Of a stretch of DNA of 64,000 nucleotides, positions 57,791 to 64,000 are shown piece after piece (position 1 is the first letter of the stretch; the number at the start of each line of letters is the position of its first letter). A model generated the notes under the pieces. The model was not told where the DNA came from and searched no databases. It worked only from the letters and a program-made list of their open reading frames with translations. Location: NCBI GenBank assembly GCA_005019695.1, contig RXID01014522.1, positions 310,001 through 374,000 of the forward strand. The letters are read 5' to 3'. The DNA comes from Trichopus zeylanicus subsp. travancoricus (taxonomy: Eukaryota > Streptophyta > Magnoliopsida > Dioscoreales > Dioscoreaceae). Both the position numbers and the translations under genes were made by a program.

Positions 57791-58990
57791 TTTGAATAAT
57801 GATCATATGGATCTAAAAATATCGCCTTAATTTTATGGATGACAAGACAACAACATAGGCTAGCTTCTCCATTGGGGAGTACCCAATTTCTACACCAGTG
57901 AGGGTGTGAATCATGTAATACATAGGGTACTATTTTCCTTCTTAATTACTGACTAATGCTGAACTAACTTCTACATTGCTTGTGGCGATGTATAGGTGCA
58001 AGTCTTCCTCTTGAGTATGTTTCACCAATAAGGACAAGGAGGTGAGGTATGACTTCAGCTCCTCAAAAACACTCTCACATTCTTTACCCCATTCGAATGA
58101 TTTACTCTTTTTTAGGGCTTTGAAAAAGGGGAGGGACTTCTCTCTAGATTAAGAGAGGAAATGTCTGAGGGTCGCAATTTGCCCGGTAAGCCTTTGCATC
58201 TCTTTTACTGAGGTGGGAGATCTCATCTTCAAGATTGCCTAGACCTTGAGTAGATTGGCTTTGATTCTCCTTTTTGAGATAAGATATCTAAGGAATTTCC
58301 TTGTAGATATCCTGAATGTGCATTTTTTTTTTATAGTTTAGCTTCATTTGGTACGCTCACAATGTGTTGAAAGTCACCCACAAATCAGAGACATGATATA
58401 TATGTTGTATGCTCTTGATCAACATGTCATTTAAATAGGCCTCTATATTTCATTCTAAGCTAGTGCTTGAACACTCAATCTGCCATCTTTTGATATGTGG
58501 CTCTAGCTTTATTCACACATGGCCATGTAGAAGAAGGTTCTTTGATCAGCTATGAACAAGGTTTTCTCCTCATCCTCAGGGTTTATGCTGATTTGGCAGT
58601 ATCCTAAAAAAGTATCAAGAGAACTCAACATTTGATGTTCAATAATCAAATCTACTAATTGATCTATGCTCGTGAGTGGATAGTTATGCTTTGGACAAGG
58701 TTTTGTTGAGGTCTGTGAAGTTCACACATATCCTCCACTTGCCATTGTTCTTCTTGACTATCACCACATTGGCGAGCCACTCTGGATACCATACTTCCTC
58801 TATGAAGCCAGCTTTCAATAGCTTCTCCAGCTTCTTGTCAATTACTCTTTGACGTTCAAGGGTGAAGTGTCGCTTATTCTACTTTACGGGTTTGGCATTG
58901 GTGTACTTTTAGAGCTTGTGCTCTGCTATGCATAGATCAATACTGAGCATGTCATCTGCTACCTAGGCAAATATGCCCTATTTATTGGAC
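57790..58990 (-). pseudogene. reverse transcriptase of element C
   Basis: In order on the minus strand: HFTLERQRVIDKKLEKLLKA, GFIEEVWYPEWLANVVIVKK, NNGKWRICVNFTDLNKTL (fingers, where relatives have VDFTDLNK), then broken palm pieces, the catalytic motif Tyr-Leu-Asn-Asp at 58,426-58,437 with DMLIKS, and SYLKKENQSQ beyond. The first Asp of YVDD has become Asn, as in element A. Stops and frameshifts are common. The wording VWYPEWLANVVIVKKNNGKW is diagnostic of plant gypsy elements. Confidence 0.9.
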
Positions 58991-59440
58991 AACAGTACTT
59001 CAAGTAGCCCAACTCCCACTATGATAGTACAACCTTTGGCCCCATCTAGGGTAATAGTCACCAACTCTTCCACTGCTTTCATATGACTATGAGGTTTGGT
59101 TTCCACCTTCTCCTTCCACTGCAGTATGCTTTTTTTCTTTTAGGTGCATTACATAGCAATAATGCACCATTTTTCAATCTCCTCGCGCTTTCCCATTCCT
59201 GACTTGGTGGGAAATTGGAATAGCAAGTAGTTAGAGACACTTGCTTATAATTTATTCAAAGCAAGGCGACTCAATATGGTATTATAGGGATTAGGCTTTC
59301 ACCATAATAAAGTTGGTGAAGAGAATATAGCACTTTTGACCTTCATTGGCTGTCAATAACACTTTCACCACCCTTTTAAAGTTCAGGGTGCTGCTAGAGA
59401 TATCAGTCAACCTGCCATGGTAGGGATGCAAGGGATGTCC
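58990..59440 (-). pseudogene. protease-RT spacer of element C
   Basis: Stop-rich sequence that holds the position of the linker between protease and reverse transcriptase. Short pieces such as ITLDGAKGCTIIVGVGL-like residues can be read on the minus strand, but no domain is recognised. Confidence 0.4.
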
Positions 59441-59690
59441 ACATCTCATACTAAAGTTTGTCTTGGCAAATAAGATATTTTTTTAGATGCTCTTGTATCA
59501 ACGAGCATCCTTCTTATGAGATAGCCTTCCAAGATAGGTGTAATGACAAGGGCTTCATCCCTATTGTCCAGGCCCCTTTCAAGAGCCAATGAATCTCTGC
59601 AATATTCTCCTTTCTTTGGATGCATTTTGGCCCAAAGGGTCCTAGCTAGGGTGGGACATTTTATCACTATGGTCATTCTATTTTCTTAGT
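59440..59690 (-). pseudogene. aspartic protease remnant of element C
   Basis: A 76-residue open segment reads MTIVIKCPTLARTLWAKMHP, then HPKKGEYCRDSLALERGLDN, DEALVITPILEGYLIRRMLV and DTRASKKISYL. It corresponds to the plant gypsy pattern DALVVTLxIxxYxVRRVLVDxGSSADILY. The catalytic triplet D-[ST]-G reads Asp-Thr-Arg, so the enzyme would be inactive. Upstream gag is missing: only about 250 bases separate it from LTR-like sequence. Confidence 0.7.
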
Positions 59691-60982
59691 GGGTGTCTTC
59701 CCAAATCATGACAAGGTAACTTATGCTCTCTTCCTAGGCCTTTGACCAGATAAATCCACCTTTGAAGGTGGGTTCTGTGCCTCGGCCCCTCTACTTCAAT
59801 TTTAACTAGATAAAGTTTTATTCTAGAGAGGCCCTTGTCATCTAGGAACAAGGACGAGGGGGCATCCCCTGAGGTTCTGAGGCACCAATTGTCATTTACT
59901 TCTCAAGATATTGTTGTCGTGATGACATAGTTGTTGTTGGCTACCTGGAGAGGGATCTTTCGGTGGATTATAATGAAAGCACCAATTATTGTGGTCTATC
60001 CAATTTCTCCAATGCTCAAGTCAATCCCAACCTACATGAAAAGAAAAATATTGTTCGTTTGATTATGAGTAGGGGAGAATACTCCAATACTCAAGTCACT
60101 ATATCGTTCTTTTTTAATCCCTTTCACTCCTGAGAAAGGTATAATTTTTTGTAGCGGAATAGTATATAGGAATTGAACTTGTGGAAGAGGGAGAAGAGAT
60201 TCAAAATTCTTTACTTGAATATCTTTGGCCTTATTATATTGGGTGTCTTAGGTAACTTGACCTAGCCTCCTCGAGTAACTCAACCATGGTTGGTGTGCAA
60301 GTTAGCTGAAAATAATTTAAAATTTTGTTTGGTATTTCATATCACAACCCAACGAGATTTTGTCATGTAATGACAGTGATAGCAGTCAACCTAGATGGCG
60401 CAAGGAGTTGGTAGTGTAAGTGCGTAGGTGGTACAGATGGCATAGGTGGCACAAATATTTGTCTTTTAAGAGATGTCGTTGAGGTTTTCTTTTATAGGGA
60501 CAAAAAAATGTGTAAAGTGTGTAAGCAATTTATTACATGCGCATCACAGGCATGTTATGGGCCACATCTTTTAATGGCCAGATTGTGATGCTTACCCTAG
60601 GAGATGAGCTTGGAGATGAGTTTGTGCAGCTCAAGCTTTGGTGTTTAAGCTATGGTGCTTGTCTTGTAATAGACAAACAGTGGAGTTTATCCTCTAATTA
60701 TCTAGTTATAAAATTCATTTTGTGATTAACAGGCTGTGGGGCCTGTTCTCTAATGACTGAAATATGAAATTTATTTTTTAATAAATAAACTATAAATTTT
60801 ATTCTCTTGTAATTAAAATATAAAATTTATCTTCTAATAAATGGGTTATGGGATTGACGAATTCTGAGGCTTACCCCAATGTTCTATGAGAAATATAAAA
60901 TTTTGTTTGCTTTTACTTTAGAAATCAACTAAACTTTGCATTATAGAGTTTGTGAGGGCCCCATGAGCGAGAGTGGGGCTTA
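59690..60982 (-). repeat. 5' LTR-like fragment of element C
   Basis: On the minus strand this region has a TATA word (CCCTATAAAAG at 60,489-60,499) and, downstream, TTGGGATTGACTTGAGCATT, a phrase typical of the U5 part of plant Ty3/gypsy LTRs; a second near-copy (GTGACTTGAGTATTGGAG) lies 75 bases before it. Between 60,540 and 60,900 are AT-rich words (TATGAAATTTATTTT, TATAAAATTTATCTTC) repeated at about 30-50 bp. The upstream edge abuts the Harbinger element, so the LTR is incomplete in this view. Confidence 0.5.
60489..60499 (-). promoter_or_regulatory. TATA box of the element C LTR
   Basis: Minus-strand CCCTATAAAAG followed by AAAACCTCAACGAC, the usual look of a plant gypsy LTR promoter. 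Assignment depends on the LTR call. Confidence 0.5.
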
Positions 60983-61012
60983 GGGACTGTTTGGTTCGAT
61001 TCTTGAAACCTA
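60983..61012 (+). repeat. left terminal inverted repeat of the Harbinger element
   Basis: GGGACTGTTTGGTTCGATTC starts right after TTA. Plant Harbinger and Tourist-type elements often start with GG(G)NNTGTTTGGTT. The partner repeat lies outside the window, so its length is a guess. Confidence 0.65.
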
Positions 61013-61269
61013 GAATGAGGAGAATTGAAGGAATTGAAAGTCAATTCTTTGTATTATTGTGTTTAGTTCAATTTTATATCTAGGAATCAAAGGAATTAGA
61101 TGATTTCTAGCTCTTCTAGATTCTGATTTTCAATTTCTTGCTTTTTGGTAGGGAAAACGCCAATTCCAAGAGAATTGACGTGGGTCCCACATCTAAATTC
61201 TTACTGAATTCCCACACAGGAGTGAGAGCTTTTCCTCTAGAAAAGCTTATTTTTTCTCGTCTTCTCCGT

Positions 61270-61710
61270 ACTCGATTGCGCCCCATGCTCGACCGTGCCC
61301 CATTCTTGATCTGTGTCTTCATCAATGATCGAACACGATCAGCGCTTGTCGTGCTCGATTTGTGTCTTCCGCGCTGAGCCGATGTCAGTCATCCTCGATT
61401 TGTGCCTTCTGTGGTCGATTTACGCTTGCTGGAGGACGATTTGTGCCTTCTGTGGTCGATCTACGCCTGCTGGACTGTGCCCTGTGCTCGACTACGCCCT
61501 GTGCTCGACTGCGCACCGTGCTCAATCTACGTCTTCGTCAGTGATTAAGCATGATCAGCGCTTGCAATGCTCGATTTGTGCCTTCTAGGTGAGCCGACGC
61601 CGGTCGTCCTCGATTTGTGCTTTTTGTGGTCGATCTGCGCCTACTGGATTGCACCCCATGCTCAACCGTGCCCCATTCTCGATTGTGCCCTATGCTCAAC
61701 CGCACTAGTG
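61270..61710. repeat. 216-bp GC-rich duplication in the Harbinger 5' region
   Basis: GATCAGCGCTTG occurs at 61,337 and 61,553 with similar flanks (GATTTGTGCCTTCT, TGTGGTCGATCTACGCC, TGGACTGTGCCC). Two to three partial units are built from CTCGATTTGTGCCTTC-like words. Open frames of 60-90 codons here are rich in Cys and Arg and reflect the repeat. Confidence 0.7.
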
Positions 61711-62041
61711 GTTGTCTGTTGGTCGTGTGTTGTGGGGAAGAAGGGAGTAGGAGCAGCAGGAGAGGGAGGACGAATGGTATGGCTTTTTGCAAATAACCCC
61801 CAAAATTTTTCACTATTTTTTAAATAATATTACTGCAAATATGGCTAATAAGTGTGTTTGCATTGAAATTTTGCATATGGACTAGTTGGTCCAAAAATCA
61901 CATCTTATGTAAAACTAATTTGTTAATTCACTTCACTTGTAGTACTAAAAATATTAAAGTCAATTGAGAATGCGTGAATAAACTATGTATGAATAAACTA
62001 TCGCATTTCACTAGTTGAAAATATAACTCTTGTTTTGATAA

Positions 62042-63120
62042 ATGTGTAAATATTATATGGATGAAGAGGACTTAGATTTATTGAGAATACAAGCTGTTGG
62101 ATATTACTACTTGATAGCTACATGTTTGATAGTACGAATGTTGATTAAAAGAAGAAGAACCCAATTACACATTGAACCAATAGCCAATAGACAGTCCCTT
62201 AAGGGTGGCAATCTTCAAAATATTTTATATGGTGGTAAAAGTAATTGTGTTGACTATTTGAGGATGGATGTGTCTATATTCATGCATTTGATTAGTATGT
62301 TGTGAGATCGAAATTTTTTATATAATACACAACATGTCACCGTTGAGAAATAACTTGCAATGTTTTTGCATTATATTGGTTTTTATTCAAGGAATAGAAG
62401 TATGAAGATAGTTTTTTTAAGGTATGGTGAGACAATTAGTCGATATTTTAATACATGCCTCCGAACTATATGTGAAATCAAAGATCAGTTCATGTCTCAA
62501 GCAGTTGCTTCGACACATCCTATCATAAAGAACAATAGTAACTATTATCCATGGTTTAAGGTATGTTGTTTTAACTCATTAGATTTATTTGATTAAAAAT
62601 ATGTCTTTAATATTTGATTATATTTTATGTAGGATTGTATTGGACTAGTTGATGGAATACATGTGCATGTTAGAGTACCATCGGATATAATTGCACATTT
62701 TCTTGGACGTAAGGGTGTCACGCAAAATATCTTAGCTACAGTTGGCGTCGGCCTTAAATTTTTATATGTTTTAGCAGGATGGGAAAGATCTATAAATGAT
62801 TTTATGGTCTTGAGAGATGTTATTTCACGACCTCCTCCCGGTCATCTGAAGCAGATAGAAGGAAAATATTATCTTGTTGATGCTGGTTACTCAACAATGA
62901 CTGGATTTATTGCACCATATAGGGGTGTGAGATATCATTTGAAGGAACAACTGGGTCACCCACCACAAAATACAAAGGAATTATTCAATTACAGACATGC
63001 ATCTCTAAGGTCTAAAATAGAAGTTAAACAATCAAGGAGCAATGTGAGGAGAATCACCAGTGGATTCATTTGAGGGATAACATAGCTATAGAAATGTGGG
63101 AAGCTTATAATCATCATTAG
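62042..63120 (+). pseudogene. Harbinger transposase-derived nuclease (HARBI1-like), broken
   Basis: The N-terminal part (62,042-62,560) begins MDEEDLDLLR-like residues and continues with RRRTQLHIEPIANRQSL, NILYGGKSNCVDYLRM and QHVTVEK. It has two in-frame stops (62,303-62,305 and 62,351-62,353). A phase-0 intron fits 62,561-62,632 (GTATGT start, TTTATGTAG end). The DDE nuclease part follows: DCIGLVDGIHVHVRVPS (first Asp), GERS/GWERSINDFMVL, GKYYLVDAGY (second Asp), then FNYRHASLRSKIE (Glu). After that the frame shifts and about 70-100 codons of the usual C-terminal core are missing, with the tail LRDNIAIEMWEAYNHH in another frame. The protein would cut and join transposon ends. Inactive as it stands. 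Confidence 0.85.
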
Positions 63121-63318
63121 GATTTAGTTGTGTTTGTGAACATATTTTTGTGTTTATCACTTTTTGCTAATATCAAACTATTTCGCTTCTTGAAGTATTT
63201 ACATGAATTATATTGTGGATACGCTATTATTACACTTGTTTGTTTGTTATTATGCTTGTTCTTTATTATTAACTATATATGTATTATTATACTTATTTAC
63301 TAAAGCGTACGTTATTAT
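63121..63318. other. spacer between the two Harbinger genes
   Basis: AT-rich DNA of about 200 bases with no frame or motif recognised. Confidence 0.6.
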
Positions 63319-64000
63319 TTGAAAGGTATGGACTCAGATGGATGTGAAGGACTGGACTCCAACTCATTTGCTAATATAATGAGTCCTAACTTGGAAGTAG
63401 CAGTTGTTGAACAAGGAATAACCAAGACCGTTAAACAAACTAGGAATCATAGACCACATAAAGTGTGGTGTAAAAGCAACTCTAAGTTTCTTATTGATTT
63501 TTTAGTTGGACAAGTGCATGCAGGTTTAAAGCAAAGACAAATCTTTCAAGAGACAAGCATTTGTGACAACTATAAATATTATGAATGCACAGTTCAATAC
63601 TGAGTTCAATGCTGATAATGTTGAAAGCCATTATAAGAAGACATTCAAGAAGTGGGTTACAATTATCAAAAAGGTACAAGACTTCAGTGGGGTAGGGTGG
63701 ATTGAGGATGAGAAAATGATCATAGCATCTGAACAAGTCTATGTTGATATCATAGCCATAAGAAAGAAATAAATTTTTCCTATTTTTTATTATTTTTAAA
63801 ATATATTATCAGTTCATGTTTCATCTAATATATTTCAAACATAATCTTATAACAAATTTCGGAAGCTAGACCTATTTTGAATACATATATACCCTTATAT
63901 GAGGAGTTGTTATTGATTTGTGGATCAAACTATGCTACTGGCAGTATGGCTAGATTTGCATTTGACAATTTTGGAGAAGATTTTAATAGAGAAGAGACTC
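63319..64000 (+). pseudogene. Myb/SANT-like DNA-binding protein of the Harbinger element (frameshifted, continues past window)
   Basis: This second Harbinger protein binds the transposon ends and helps the nuclease. The first frame (63,319-63,570) has VWCKSNSKFLIDFLVGQVHA and GLKQRQIFQETSICDNY, where relatives have WTxxMDxxFIxLLxEQV. Near 63,565 a frameshift leads to NVESHYKKTFKKWVTIIKK, VQDFSGVGWIEDEKMIIASE and VYVDIIA. A stop and about 85 AT-rich bases (perhaps an intron without clear GT-AG) precede ISEARPILNTYIPLYEELLL and CGSNYATGSMARFAFDNFGE, the conserved third part. The trihelix-like order matches Myb_DNA-bind_3 proteins. Confidence 0.75.

Larger units (their letters stand above)
60983..64000 (+). 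mobile_element. PIF/Harbinger DNA transposon (right end outside the window)
   Basis: The left terminus GGGACTGTTTGGTTCG is preceded by TTA (60,980-60,982), the three-base target site of this superfamily. Inside are a GC-rich duplicated leader, a transposase pseudogene and a Myb/SANT-like gene, the two proteins that Harbinger elements encode. The inverted terminal repeat on the other side was not seen before the window ends. The transposase is broken, so this copy cannot move by itself. Confidence 0.8.

Noticed and set aside
63740..63860. AT-AC type intron in the Myb/SANT gene
   Set aside because: The sequence starts ATAAG and has no match to the U12 donor or branch consensus. A decayed ordinary intron or a small insertion is as likely.
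1..64000. tRNA, rRNA, microRNA or host protein genes
   Set aside because: I looked on both strands and found no cloverleaf motif, rRNA block or exon series with a recognised host domain. Small hairpin genes cannot be excluded by eye.

Overview
This window is AT-rich repetitive DNA from a plant nuclear genome, probably heterochromatic. I found no credible host protein-coding gene, tRNA or rRNA. The plant call rests on three things: Ty3/gypsy polyproteins with a plant-type RNase H linked to the reverse transcriptase, LTRs of 4 to 6 kb, and a PIF/Harbinger transposon with a nuclease gene and a Myb/SANT-like gene. A monocot, perhaps a palm, is only a guess from overall flavour. Every coding region seen is a decayed transposon gene.

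Layout. (1) 1-20,555: Ty3/gypsy element A on the minus strand, with its 3' LTR cut by the window start, internal gag-protease-RT-RNase H-integrase remnants, and a 6.2 kb 5' LTR. (2) 20,585-25,915: a minus-oriented LTR of the same family without coding sequence, followed by an LTR mosaic that changes orientation near 26,815. (3) 27,320-37,401: element B on the plus strand, same family as A, lacking gag and a recognisable full 5' LTR but keeping protease-to-integrase remnants and a 4.1 kb 3' LTR. (4) 37,402-60,982: element C on the minus strand, a different Ty3/gypsy element. Its integrase is split: the core ends at 56,273 and the C-terminal tail resumes at 40,286. The gap is a minus-oriented A/B-family LTR (40,287-45,072 plus 54,833-56,272). 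That LTR was itself entered by two plus-oriented A/B-family LTRs lying head to tail (45,073-54,832) and by a probable Ty1/copia solo LTR (43,614-44,947). (5) 60,983 to beyond the window end: a PIF/Harbinger element with a TTA target site, a broken transposase gene and a Myb/SANT-like gene.

The A/B LTR family has a modular design. A TATA box lies 0.6-0.9 kb from the LTR start. Downstream come a GC-rich block, a pyrimidine or purine tract, and several kilobases of short tandem arrays (units of about 23, 39, 40, 46, 48 and 240 bp). Each copy has expanded a different array. A separate 24-bp minisatellite sits between integrase and polypurine tract in both A and B. The reverse transcriptase catalytic motif is altered in all three gypsy elements, so none is autonomous. 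I do not see a new multi-gene system. The unusual content is the nested architecture and the copy-specific minisatellites inside transcribed LTR sequence.
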